Origin: Todiramphus chloris collaris
Lineage: Eukaryota > Chordata > Aves > Coraciiformes > Alcedinidae
Length of the DNA stretch: 64,000 nt
Direction of reading: 5' to 3'
Assembly (NCBI GenBank): GCA_025345505.1
Contig: JANVCC010000125.1
Location: 668,400 to 732,399 of the forward strand
Both the position numbers and the translations under genes were made by a program. Shown one piece after another: positions 1 to 11,290 of the stretch. Every line of letters starts with the position of its first letter. Within the stretch, counting starts at the first letter, position 1. Under the pieces are notes generated by a model that saw only the letters and a program-made list of their open reading frames with translations, made no database searches and was not told the origin of the DNA.

Positions 1-3000
1 GGCAGCTCTGGGAACTCCCCAGTGATTCCAGTTTGCCGAGTTATGTAATGATGCTGGGGATGACACAGATAGGAAATATAAGAAACGCCTTAAATTTTCT
101 TTGCCTTTCACAAATCTTTGGAGGAAATGAAGCAGCTGCAGTTCTTAAAACCTGTCAGCCTAGATTGGCTTAGGTCTTGACCTTGAGTTCTCCTCAAGCT
201 AACAGAGGACAGAGACCTTGGTGTTGTCATGTGTAAGACCATGAGCTAAATGATACCATGAACAACAGAAGGAGGTCATGAAACTGAGAAAGAAATGAAT
301 CTCTTGCACAGCTACGTTGTGTTATGAAAAGAAGGAAGACAGAAAGTTTAAACATAGGGTGCATTTACAGCTGGGCAAACGGGCAAAGAATTAAATTTCC
401 CTTCCTTTCCTTTTGCAACTCTGATGTAAGTCTGTCAGACTCCAATAGGCAGCTAAAGCTGGGCTGAATCCAGGAGTAGAATGGGAGGGAGGACCAGCAC
501 ATGGCTGATAATATCCCCAGTTAAACTGGCGTCACTTTTCCTCTTGAATGAACGCTGAAGAAAATATCTGGTAGCAGAGAGTAAGCATCATGTGGAATTC
601 TTAGAGCTCTTTTATCAAAACAAAATCCCAAGGACTGTGGTTTACTTAGTTGCATTGCCAGTGCTCCTTCTGCTGGAGACTGATTGCTTAGTCACAGAAA
701 TAATGCTCCAGAACGGAGCTGAGAGAAAGAAAACATGACAAGACAGCACGGTGCTTTCAGCAAGGAGCAGCGAGTGACACTTGCCAACATCTGGGGCAAG
801 GCTGCACTGAGACTTTAATCTTTGGCAAAACCGTGAGGAAAATAGGATCAGTCTACTTGCCTCAATAAAATTTGAGGACTGTGACCAGTTCTTCTTTGTA
901 GCACCTAGTCCTCTGAGGTCTGGATCATCCAGGGCTGAGTTCTTCAATTTATACTCAAACTTGTAAAATATGTTTTGCTGTTAACGAACAAGAAATACTC
1001 TTACCTTAGACTTTGTCAGTGCATTTGAGCTGTCGTGGAATTTGCTACCTTAGATTATTGAAATGATGGCTCTACAAGTAAATGTAAAGTATAAAACATT
1101 CACTCACAGCTATTTACTGCAATTATTCATTAATTCCTTTATTCTAAAACCAGAGTGGCATATAAGGACAAAAGGGCTATTGATGTAACTTGCAGGGGGC
1201 CAAAGAAGAGCCTGGAAGTTATTTGTCTGATCAGCTCTACCAAGAGCAGTGGATGAAGCAAGACGTTTACTGCAGTATCTTGCATCTTTGCCTCCCGGGG
1301 GCTGGTTTCTATTTTTCCACCATTAGGCTGTGAGAAAGAAGAGATAAAAAGGACCTTAAATATGATTCTTTTTCCTCCTTTGTGCTGACACAAAATATCT
1401 AGCCTTTGTGAGTCTTCACAGTGGAAAGACCAATGGCTGTAGGAAAAGTTTATGGTGTTTCTGCAGAGACAGCCTCCCCCAGAACTGACAAACAAAAACC
1501 CAAACAACAGCTCAACCCTCCTGTGCTTTACTAAGGTGCTGGGGGAATAAGAGATAAAATGGAAGATGGGAAAGATATTTTTTTTCTCGAGGCATGCTTC
1601 CTGCATCTTCAGCTGACATGGACCAGTTTGAAATTTCTTGACAAAAATCTGTCAGCAGATTTGTCCTGACAAAACCCAGCGTACATGACATGCAGTAGGC
1701 CACTCAGAACACACTGACCTACCAGATCTGATGCTTTTCTTCATTTTTGCCATCACTGTACATACTTAGGAGGCATCTGTGAGGATGTTCGGGTTCATTT
1801 GGCCCTTCTTGAGTGGATAATGTTTTGAAATCCATGTCAGCATCTGGGAGCAGCAAGAGATGGCTACTCCAGGAGATAGGATGGTCTGGAAGATGGAGTG
1901 GCTCTAGCAAAAGCAGTGCCCTCACTGAGCAGGGCTGTGTTGATTTCAATGTTAACTTTTTATAAGGCCTAATCCAGGGGAAAAGAACTAAGAAATGATG
2001 TGCTTTCTACCATTCAGAATTCCCTGAGGAGAGGCTGGGGCTGCCCTGGGCCAGACACATGTTTGATGTTTGTCTGGGACCGTTTCATTAGATGGATGGA
2101 ATTATTGCTTTTTGCCAAGGCCATGACCAATGGAAATCTTTATCCTGACACATGTACTTACTCCTAGCTTTTTCCTATGGTAGTTAATACTTCAGAATCT
2201 TTATTTTAAAAGGAAACTGAGTGGCTATCGATCTATTTAGACAGGGCTATTGAAGAGTTCATCAGAAGATACTTTACTCGTAATATTTATATCTGAACAT
2301 GCTCCCAGCTTTTCCGTGAGATTTATCATCAGAAGAAAATAACTAGTTCTGGCTACTCCTTCCAGCTTCCCTGTGTTTCAGTATTTAGTGGGTGAAAGCA
2401 GCTTTGGCTCTCCAGGTATGCAGCAGACCAGGATAAGCTTCTGGAGCTTCAGGTGTAACTCACGAGCTATAGCCAGCCCCACCTGAGTCAGGGTTTCATC
2501 CCTTCTCATCTGGTTCCAGACTCAGACCTATGAATGGACACACGATTTCTTTATTCGCTGTGTCACCAAGCAAGTATGATGCCTTGTAAAGACCAAAATA
2601 TGGTTTCTCACATCCAACTGTCTTGCAACTTACGTTCAAAATGCCTGGTTTATGAGTCACCTTTGCACACATTCGATCCCTTTCTGATACCTCATTAGGT
2701 GTATCCTCATACTGGTTATCATCTTTTGTCATACACCAGTCATGTCCCTTTTAATTGACAACTTTTGTCTACACAGTGAGTTTGAACACAGCGAGTTTGT
2801 ACACAGCTTTACTTGCAGTACTCTCTGTTTGTGTGCATTTTGAAATGCTGTATTTAGCTCTTTTATATAGTTTTCAACATTTTTCATATCCTCCTCCAGA
2901 AAGTACCAGAGGTGTCTTATGTAGATCTTCCATTAGTCCTTCTGATGAATTGTAATCGCCATGCTCATCAGTCTAGAACCAGCTGCTCATCAGTTAAACT

Positions 3001-5179
3001 GCTGAGTTTTGCTGATGTTGACGTTGGCATCCGCAGTTCTTTCAAAATCAACAGTTCCTGGAAGTCAGTCCCAAAGAAATGTATTTTAAAGGCAGGCATA
3101 CAGTGTAAGCTTCACTTGTTCTATGGCTGGTGGAAAGGGGTACCCCAAGTCAGCCATTTGATATAAGATGAAGGATGATTTTGAGAGAACCACCCTTCAG
3201 AGTCTGTAGACTATAGAGGAAGCCTAAATAGTTGGCTTAGATTTGACTTTTAGATGGCTTAAGTTAGGTGACATACATCCCAACCTCCATGCCTGAAGTT
3301 TATTGGTATTTAATCAACAGATCTTATTTGTATGCAGCTATTTTTAAACAAGTGTAATCTCGTTAATGAAAATAAGCTGAGACAACAAAAGAAATACTAC
3401 AGTTGGAATGCTGCCTATAATGCAATAGATGGAAATTTGCACTAACATCTCTACCTACAAGTGAGACTATGCCCATTAAGGTAAACCATGTTCGTTGACC
3501 ACTTTTGTCTCTCTGAATCAGAGAATCAACAGCCTCTCAGTGTGCATTAGGCAGAGTGTTGGCAGAAGCTCAAACTGCCTAAGCTGGTTCTCTAGAACCA
3601 TGAATGGACTCCAATGCATGCTTTTAAATATATACTATGTAGATAATTATCTCTGCACCCTACAGTCAATACAAAGCAACCATCGACAGTAAGAAAAAAG
3701 TGCTATTAGTATACAATTTATCCAAGCAGTTGTAGATGGACATAATAATTTCACTGAGAAGTACCTGTTTTTCTCCATGACTGTATCAGGTGAAGAATCA
3801 CGCACTTGTTTCAATGAATCCTATCTCTAGAGAATTTATTGATCAAGAAAGTGGGGTAGGTTGGATACTGAACTTCACAACTTCAATCCGTAGGCATCCT
3901 AGTTTGAGCTGCCTTACCTCATGGTCTCTGAAATCTATGCATCATTACACAAATAGTTATTTTCTGCAGTGATAAATCCCCCAGTTAGTTGCTGATTGAT
4001 ATTTTAGGATTTATTTATTTCCTGTGGATATTTCCATTTTACGTAACCATGCCAGAGTTGTTAGAGAAGTCATTTTGATGGAAAAAAAGATAGCAGGCTA
4101 AAGGCACAGTGTGTTCTGCTTCACCTTATATCAGTGGCTGTGTTTGTACAAGATGCAAGTTCCCAGGTCTTTGGCTTTCCTTTGTTGATGCCTTGGTTTC
4201 TGATGGACATAAACTCAGCACAAGTCAGAAGGCTGTTGCTGTTCTGGATAAGTAACACACACGTACATCAAAGAGGTGACAAAAAACTCAGTACCTCAGA
4301 ATGCCACTCTCCCAACCTTCTGTGGGTTTGGGGGATTTCACTGATTTTTGCAAATAGCAATTTTTTTACCCAGGGTCACGTGGATCTCAAGGACTGTGAC
4401 TTCCAGAACCTTCACTTGAGTTACTCCAGTTTTTAAAATGACTAGTGCTCTGCTTTGCCATTTTTATCCTCCTGTTTGTATCTCCTGAACTCTGTAAGGA
4501 GAGGGAAGCGAGACGAGTCCAGAATATTTAAGAGGTTAAAGCCTCTGTTTGTAAGTCCATTAGTAGTTTATATTTTTTAAAAGGACTTTACTGGCCATTA
4601 AAATTCTGATGCTTTTGCCTGACAAAGATCGTAATGAGAATAGAAAATGGCATTAAATGGAACCAGTTCTGAAGATGACTGCAAGAGATACAAGGCTAAC
4701 TCATTCTCATTATAGCCTCGTGTTGGTATTATTGTGAGCGTTACTTGGATACCTGAAATACTTGGAGAGAATTTTATTGTGAGTGTAGAAAGGGCCTACT
4801 TAATTTGATTTAAAATTGGATCTGTAGTTGCCTACTTTTGCTGTACTGCAGATGGCATAGTAGCAGTCGACACTGATTTTGTGTAGGCCTGCAGGATTAT
4901 TTTTCTCTTGCTTAAGCCCAGCTACAGACATTCAAGACATCTATATATGGTTTTACGACTCAATTTGCTGATCATTCACAAGGCTGACATTTCAGCTGCT
5001 CCTCTCTTGTAGCTGGGGGTGAAACCAGACTGGAGGAAAACCAACCATTTCAGATTGTATTGTAACATGGACTTGTCTTTGGCTGATCTTGAGGACGTTG
5101 CCTTGGTATTTCCTTTCAGGTGGGCTTGGGTTTTTTTACTTTCTGGTGATGAGAAGTGATAAAGTTGTTGTTTTCCAGG
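1..5179. other. A/T-rich noncoding sequence, no gene seen
   Basis: No repeat family or coding exon is recognised here. The longest open frame is 155 codons on the minus strand at 1139-1606. It has no recognisable domain, no codon pattern and no convincing splice context, so I treat it as chance. The other frames are below about 110 codons. CpG is rare and A/T runs are common, as in avian intergenic or intronic DNA. Old, highly diverged repeats could be present and unrecognised. Confidence 0.6.
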
Positions 5180-5183
5180 AATC

Positions 5184-5378
5184 ATTGAATCATAGAATTG
5201 TCAGGGTTGGAAGGGACCTTAAAGATCATCTGGTTCCAACCCCCTGCCATGGGCAGGGACCCCTCCCACTAGAGCAGGTTGCTCACAGCCATATCCAGCC
5301 TGGGCTTAAACACTTCCAAGGATGGGGCTCCCACCACCTCTCTGGGCAACCTGTGCCAGTGTCTCACCAGGATAATGC
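5184..5378 (-). mobile_element. CR1 LINE 3'-end fragment (minus strand)
   Basis: The plus strand reads 'tgaatcatagaattgtcag', then the CR1 signature around 'ggttggaagggaccttaaag', 'ccatgggcagggac', 'cacttccaaggatgggg' and 'tctctgggcaacctgt'. This is the reverse complement of a CR1 3' end, so the element lies on the minus strand with its tail at about 5184. About 195 bp remain out of a family that is several kb at full length. It is a normal 5'-truncated, dead copy. No clear target-site duplication is visible, which is usual for CR1. Confidence 0.93.
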
Positions 5379-6126
5379 TCAGGAGCAAATGGGTTTAAGC
5401 AAAACAGTAGACATGGTCTGAGACCATGTGGAAGAGACAAGTCCATTCATTCCTGAGAATTTTAAAAGCAAGGGGTCCATGCCATAGGGGGTACCATTTG
5501 CTAAAATATCCGTGGGAATTCATGGAAATTTGGTTCGCAGCTGCTGAAGTACAGTGCATTTACATCTTTATTTACTGGCTTTCATGGAGAAAAGTCCTTA
5601 GTTGATCTGTCCACAAAATTAATTTGTACTTTGTAGAGATTATCTGGTACCAAAAAAAACCCCAAACCTGACAAATTATTGATACGGGCAGTTCAGAGTT
5701 CAGACTTTTAGTTAAGGCATAAACATTTGCACTGTTGTCTGGTTTTAGGTAACACAGATAATATTTTCAAGGGTGACAGAATATTTTAGGAGCTTGGCTT
5801 CAGGATTTAAAAATTAAAGATTTTGGGAAAAAAAATCTTCTCTTTTCTATACCAGATCCAGCTTTCATTATTTCTAAGAGCAGTATAATCATCAGCCAAT
5901 AATCTGCAAAACAAAAGAACACCTTTTATTTAATTATTCCCGTCAGGGACAGTATAATAAGGAAAACTGAAAGCAGAGATCAGGGAATGGCACTGTTCTT
6001 GGTGAAGAAGAGGTTTGGAACCCTGCTCTCATGTCTTGCCCTTGTGTGCTCTAATGGAAAGATTAGTTGAACTAGAAATTCAATGTGATAGCTGTATTAT
6101 TCTGCTTCAAGTATCATTTATCCTCT

Positions 6127-6154
6127 AAAAAGTCAGATGCCAAAAGTCAGATGC
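6127..6154. repeat. Two-copy 14-bp tandem duplication
   Basis: AAAAGTCAGATGCC is followed directly by AAAAGTCAGATGCA. The two copies differ only at the last base. This looks like a recent slippage or tandem duplication in noncoding sequence. Confidence 0.85.
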
Positions 6155-6664
6155 AAAAGTACTGTCAAAGGAACTAATAGGTTTCTCAGACACCCAGCAG
6201 AAACTCTGAGGAGTTTTGGAGAAAAGTAGATTATTTCAGAAAATTCCTAAAAATGAAGGAAAATATACTTGAGATTTTAATAGCACTTAAAGAATTATTT
6301 AGTGCTTTGGTTTGGTTTGATTCGGGTTTTTTAAGGGAAATCATGTAGTTGCTTGCACATGAAGACATGCATGTTTCAGCAAGTAAAATATTAGCAAGTG
6401 TCATCACTTCTTCTCAGGTTTCATGCACACCCACCTACCTGAGGAATGATCGACGAAGGAAGAACATTTGAACAACATTTAAATAACCTTAGGCTTTTAA
6501 TATCCTTCGAGACATAGCACACATCAACAGAAGGTCATAATCATGGAGGAATTTAAAGTGATCTCTCCTGCAGAGTGAATCATTTGCTAAAATCCTGCGG
6601 CTTCATAGTTGCCAAATCCTTGGTCTTCCACATTTTTTATCTCAAAGTTGTTGGTTGGGTTGTG

Positions 6665-6716
6665 TTTTTTTTTTTTTTTTTTTGCAGAACCCAGGAGAAG
6701 AGAAAAAAAAAAAAAA
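6665..6716. repeat. T19 and A14 runs separated by about 20 bases
   Basis: A run of 19 T (6665-6683) is followed by GCAG and a purine-rich spacer, then a run of 14 A (6703-6716). The two runs are complementary and could fold into an A:T hairpin. The T-run plus GCAG also looks like a 3' splice site on the plus strand, but no open exon of note follows. Confidence 0.8.
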
Positions 6717-9105
6717 CCATAAAAAATAGTCAAATTCTTATAGCTCAAAGCTTATGATGGATGGTAAAGTTGCTAAGATCTGTGTCCTAGCACAGGTCCA
6801 AAATGCTGTTAGTATTGCATAGAATAAGAGCCGGTCCTTCCAAATCACCTGTCCTGATTTCTTTTACTGACAAATGCCAGTGTCAGCTTTTCCTGTGGCT
6901 GTGTACTAAACTGGCTGCGAGAACAAATGCATCCCAGGAAAATTCCTGTACGACAATTAGACCAGCTAACAACTGTCAGTGCAGCATCCTCTGAAGAGAA
7001 TGTCAGGAAAATATTACGAGCAGCAGGAAAATGTGGAAGAATCAAAGCTGGCAATCAGCTGAGGAGAGGAAAAAAAAAAATAATTTTCGCTTCCAGTGTC
7101 ACATTTGTCACACGTTCTTATCAAAGTATAGAAAATTGATCAACCAAAGCCCTACAAGGTAGAATACTTAGAGATTTCAATAGTGGTGCTCCCTTGTCAC
7201 AGTCTCAATAATTTCCACAATACCAAACCAGATGGCCGAGGGGATAAAAATAGAAAACAAGAAGATATTGTTGTCAAAGGCAGAGTCTTTGCTTCTGTAA
7301 CAGAGAAACCCACTTCTCGTGCACGACAGTTGCAATTAAGTCTAATAACAGAGACAGAATCTTTCCACTTCGTCCCAGAAGCCAAAGGAGACGTCGTTGT
7401 TTTTTATGTTACAGCACACATAGGTCTTAAGTGGATGCCACTGGCTAAAATTGATTAGGGAAACTTGTTTATCCCTTGTTAAGATATATAATGGTGTATA
7501 TGTACATACATATAGTATATAAATATGCAGTGCTGAGTGCGCAGTCTGAGAAGGAAAAACATACACCGTTGTGGACTGTAACAATAATCTGAGGCTCACA
7601 GTCTTTTTGAATTGATGAAGAATCAATATTTCATACAGACAGCGTTGGTACCAAATCTGAGATAGCTCGGCCGAGAAACCATCGATCTGTTTTGCACAAT
7701 GCACGCTCTTTATGCAGTCCCGTGTCCGCGTTTTGCATGTGCACATACATCTTGGTGTGTAAACACACACTTGTGGATATTACTTGCCACAAAATCAATA
7801 CAATGCCATGTTTTGGCTTATGCTTCTGGTTTGTAATATGGATTCTTACAAAGGAGATTCATGGCCTGCTAATGTAGTGCAAATTGTCTTACAAGGTTCT
7901 TAGCAGTGGTCAATATGTTTGCTGTGTTAGAGAATAAAGCTTTACCCTTGAGAGATGTGGCTCATATCCTAAAGAACAGAGAGATGTTCAGCGAACAGAA
8001 AGTAGGGAGTACAAACACAGCATATGCTGAGCATATTAATTTTAAAAGGATGTGGCCACGTTGTTGAGCACTTGCTCACAGTAGTTCTTCCTTGACACAG
8101 TAGTGCTGCTTCTGATTTATGGCATGTAAATAACAGGAGGACCTGTGCTGCCGTTTAAATACGCTTCATTGGAAAACAATGAAAACACTTCCAAAGGCAT
8201 GCATTTTTGAACAGCATAAGCAGTTCCTCTGCACAAGCAAGGTATCTATATTGATCCAAACAAAAGTCACTTTAGACTTACTGGGGAGGAAATAGAAATG
8301 GAGAAAAACAACTTGTTCTCTTCTTGTCTGAGTTGACTGCGTTTTTATTACTTCTGTCACCTTTTTATTCTCTTTAACGTCTAAGCAAAGTGAGTGCAAC
8401 TAGGTGTAAGAAGCCTTTATTTTTATACATTTTATGGGGGTTTTGTTTGAGCGGTTTCTGTTTGTTTGGGGTTTTTTTATTTCTTTATATTTTCTTAAAG
8501 ACTACAGTATACTGGTTTCTCATTATTTGTACAGGCTTTGCATTGACCTGACCTTGCAAGATTGCCTGGCTCGTTTGGACTTACCTTAGGCTGTGCTGAT
8601 TTGAGCTTCTTTTGGTTGTGACAGCTGTCTAGCCACCAAGTAAGTGTCCTCTAAATTTGTTTTTAGTATACCTTTGTGGAATTGTGTGGTGTACTACCTG
8701 TTGTTCCTGGATCAGTAGTAAAGCAAGTACATTTCCAAATTCATTTCCTTGACCTAGACATCATCTTGGGTCTTCTTGCAAGAAAGCTTCCCCATTCCCC
8801 TTAATGCTGAAACAAATATTAGCAAAGTTGAGGCATTCACGCTGGAGAAAATGTTGCATTAATTCATTTGGCAGCCCTTCTCTCTGCTCTGAGTGATGGC
8901 AGACTTCATCCCTGAGTACTTCCTCATGCCCGTGACAAAGGGGTGTAACAAGTACGGCGGTACCAGTACTTCCATAGTAGTTCAGGTTCCTTCCATGTTG
9001 GGATTTCTTATTTTTCAAACCAGTACGTGAGTCACTGGCGTGGGACCTGCTCTGGCAAGCAGAAACTTCTTGTTAAAGAGCATCAGATGCCACGTTCAGA
9101 AATGT

Positions 9106-9715
9106 GTTCAGTTCACTTCTGAGCCCCTCACCACAAGAAAGACCTCAAGGTGCTGGAGTGAGTTCAGAGAAGGGCAACCAAGCTTGTGAGGGGTCTGGAG
9201 AACAAGTCCTGGGAGGAGAGGCTGAGGGAATTGGGATTTTTTTACTTTGGACAAGAGGAGGCTGAGGGGAGACCTCATCATTTCTCTGCAGCTACCTGGA
9301 AAGGAGGTTGCAGTGAGGTAGTTACAGCCTCTTCTCTTAAGTAATGACAAGACTGGAGGAAATGGCCTGAAGTTGAAGCAGGGAAGGTTTGGATAGATAC
9401 TGGGAAGAATTTCCTTACTGAAAGAGTAGTCAGGCATTGGAGCAGGCTGCCCAGGGTTCTGGTGCAGTCACCATACCTGGAGGGGTTCAAAATCATGTAG
9501 CTGAGCCAGTTCAGGATGTGCTCTAGTGGGATGGTGAGGTGATTTTTCTGTATTTTTTGTTTGGTTTTTTGGTTGTGCTTTGTGTGGGTGGTGGTGGTGG
9601 TGGGGTTTTTTATTAGGGTGGGGGGTTGGTTGCGTGTTGTTTCTTTTTGTTGACAGTTGGACTCGGTGATCTTAGAGATCTTTTCCAACTGTGACGATGG
9701 AGTGATTCTGTGACA
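9106..9715 (+). mobile_element. CR1 LINE 3' part with ORF2 C-terminal remnant (plus strand)
   Basis: From about 9120 the plus strand follows the CR1 ORF2 C-terminal coding track ('cacaagaaagacctcaaggt', 'ggagaggctgagggaattgg', 'ctgaggggagacctcat', 'ggctgcccagggt'), then a 3' UTR ending 'ggagtgattctgtg' near 9713. The frame is broken by stops and shifts and makes no protein. The 3' UTR is expanded by a G/T-rich stretch (about 9548-9655). Wording such as 'gggatggtgaggtg' is shared with the CR1 at 55.35-55.92 kb, so the two are probably one subfamily. A 5'-truncated, dead copy. Confidence 0.93.
9548..9655. repeat. G/T-rich low-complexity tract inside a CR1 3' UTR
   Basis: The plus strand is almost only G and T across this interval, with runs such as 'gtgggtggtggtggtggtgg' and 'ggtggggggttggttg'. 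The CR1 relative at 55.8 kb has only a short TTTG repeat here, so the tract most likely grew by slippage after insertion. G-runs of three or more recur, so G-quadruplex formation on this strand is possible but untested. Confidence 0.75.
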
Positions 9716-10299
9716 TGCTGTCTGCAGCTGTGTGCAGCTGGCTGGCATCCACAGTACCTGTGTGTACATGGCCACAGATCATCATAATTGACTCTCTCTG
9801 CTCTACTGGTTTAATCACCAGGAAGAGTTTGCTTATAAAACAAGTAGTCAGGTTTATACCTTATTAACTTTGTTACATTAGAGTGTCAGTGTTGTGCAAC
9901 TCCAGTTAATGTGTTTTCTGTCTTTTGTGACCTCTCTGACGTTTTTCCCCTCCTTCTTCCAGAGTTTATTATTTTTCTTCACAATGTGGACAGAAAATTG
10001 CAGAGGATGTAGCATGGCTGGCTGAAGACAACAGCAAAGAACTCTGAGCTGCCTAGAAATACAAGATGAGAGCTGGAAGACCAGCTGAGGCAGCAGATGT
10101 TGCAAATCTGGAGGGTCTCCTGAGGACTGGAGATGGTCAGAGAGGACCTGAGCAGGATGATGCTATTAAAAATCATGTACTTCTGCATATGACAAGTAAA
10201 GGAGCATAATACCTTCGCTGCAGAGACCAGCTTCAGGGCAGGTAAGCCTGCTCTGAGGAAGGGACCTGGAGCCAAAAGGGCCATTGAAAAGCTCTTTTG
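9716..10299. other. Noncoding or old repeat sequence between two CR1 pieces
   Basis: The interval lies between a plus-strand CR1 tail and a LINE ORF1-like piece. The part from about 9990 onward, with words like 'gaccagctgaggcagcagat' and 'ggacctgagcaggatgatg', has the G/A-rich style of LINE ORF1 coding sequence and may be a diverged upstream part of the next feature. I cannot show this by eye. No intact frame of note on the plus strand. Confidence 0.4.
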
Positions 10300-10680
10300 G
10301 GGGTACAGGGTGAGTAGACAGGAGTTGTGTGTGCCCTGGGGGGTGCTGCAGCTCGTTGGGCAGTTGCAGCTATGGGAGGTCCTGCGATTTACTGAAGGGG
10401 TGATGGTGGCTACGCAGAGGAGGAAGGTTGTGCTCCCAGCACCCACCAGAATGGTTGTTGGTACCCAGGCCGCAGGCTGTGAGCGATGCCACAGCCTTTC
10501 GCTGGGGGCAAGGCTGCCTGGGGTGTGAGCAGGCTGATGACCTGCTCAGCTGGATGGCACAGCTCTGAGGTGGAGTGATGGAGCTCAGGGAAGAGGTGAG
10601 TAGGTTGAGAAACATCAGGGAGAGTGAGAGGGAAATTAATTATTTCCATAAATTGATCTCTACAAAAACAGAAGGAGGTA
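10300..10680 (+). mobile_element. LINE ORF1-like fragment, probably CR1 5' region (plus strand)
   Basis: Translated in pieces on the plus strand, the interval gives a cysteine-containing stretch (VVGTQAAGCERCHSL, about 10453-10497) and then an arginine/glutamate-rich segment (ELREEVSRLRNIRESERE, about 10579-10632). This resembles the coiled-coil and linker part of avian CR1 ORF1. Stops interrupt the frame, so it is a pseudogene remnant. CR1 copies are normally 5'-truncated, so a piece of the 5' half without its own 3' half beside it is odd. It is likely interrupted by the minus-strand CR1 that follows. The match is from memory of the family, not from a search. Confidence 0.5.
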
Positions 10681-10686
10681 ACTCTG

Positions 10687-11180
10687 AATCATAGAATAGT
10701 TTTGGCTGGAAGAGATCTTAAGGTCATCAAGTCCAGCGTTACTCCCAGCCTGATCAAACCCACTAAACCCTGTCCCTGAGCACAGCATCTACCCAGCTCT
10801 TAAACCACTCCAGGGATGGGGACTCCACCAGCTCCCTGGGCAGCCCATTCCAGTGCCTGACAACCCTTTCTGGAAAGAGATGCTTCCTGAGATCCGGCCT
10901 GAACCTCCCCTGGGTCAACTTCAGACCATTTCCTCCTGTTCTGTCCCTTGTCACCAGGGAGAACAGCCCAACTCCCACCTCGCTGCACCTTCCCTTCAGG
11001 TCGCTGTAGAGGGCAATGAGGTCTCCCCTCAGCCTTCTCTTCTCAAGGCTCAGCAGCCCCAGATCCCTCAGCCTTTCCTCATGAGAGACACGCTCCAAAC
11101 CCTTTGTAGCCTGCCTCTGGACCCTCTCCAGCACCTCAATGTCCATCTTGCAGAGAGGGGCCCAAAACTGGACACAGTAA
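10687..11180 (-). mobile_element. CR1 LINE 3' part (minus strand), well preserved
   Basis: The plus strand starts 'aatcatagaatagttttggc', followed by 'caccagctccctgggcagcc', 'ggtctcccctcagccttctc', 'ctcagcctttcctcatgaga' and 'ggggcccaaaactggacaca'. This is the full minus-strand course of a CR1 3' end, about 490 bp. Its tail lies at 10687 and its truncation point near 11178. It keeps a long open ORF2 tail (separate entry), suggesting it is younger than most copies in this window. It sits immediately against an ORF1-like piece on its left and possibly also on its right. Confidence 0.94.
10763..11146 (-). pseudogene. CR1 ORF2 C-terminal fragment, 127 codons open
   Basis: The minus-strand frame gives, near its start, [20 protein letters not shown], then [20 protein letters not shown], and later a [20 protein letters not shown]-type segment. 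This is the conserved C-terminal region of CR1 reverse-transcriptase ORF2, downstream of the RT core. Endonuclease and RT domains are absent because of 5' truncation, so the product would not be active. The starting Met is internal to the family protein, not a true start. The absence of stops over 127 codons suggests relatively recent insertion. Confidence 0.88.
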
Positions 11181-11290
11181 TGGCACAGAGGATTCCATAT
11201 CCTCTCCTCAGCAAGCCCCCCAGCCCTCCTGTAGTAACCCCAGTGAGTAGGGGCAACGGGAAGGGGTCTCTGCTTGATGAAACAAGTGAC
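11181..11290 (+). mobile_element. Possible continuation of the LINE ORF1-like fragment
   Basis: Just past the minus-strand CR1, the plus strand reads as [19 protein letters not shown] (about 11187-11243) before a stop. This proline/serine-rich wording would fit LINE ORF1 resuming after an insertion. If right, the 10687-11180 CR1 is nested inside an older plus-strand element. Supported only by style and position. No duplicated target site was found. Confidence 0.3.

Larger units (their letters stand above)
5379..9105. other. Noncoding single-copy sequence
   Basis: No gene is recognised. The stretch holds a small tandem duplication (6127-6154), a T-run/A-run pair (6665-6716) and an A/T-rich patch of TATA/GTAT steps near 7485-7525. 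The longest open frame is 142 codons on the minus strand at 7342-7770 and resembles nothing I know. An 'agaataaagc' hexamer context at about 7931 is a lone AATAAA with no transcript evidence. Confidence 0.55.

Noticed and set aside
1139-1606. 155-codon minus-strand frame as a gene
   Set aside because: No known domain, no plausible exon boundaries, and such lengths are expected a few times by chance across six frames of 64 kb.
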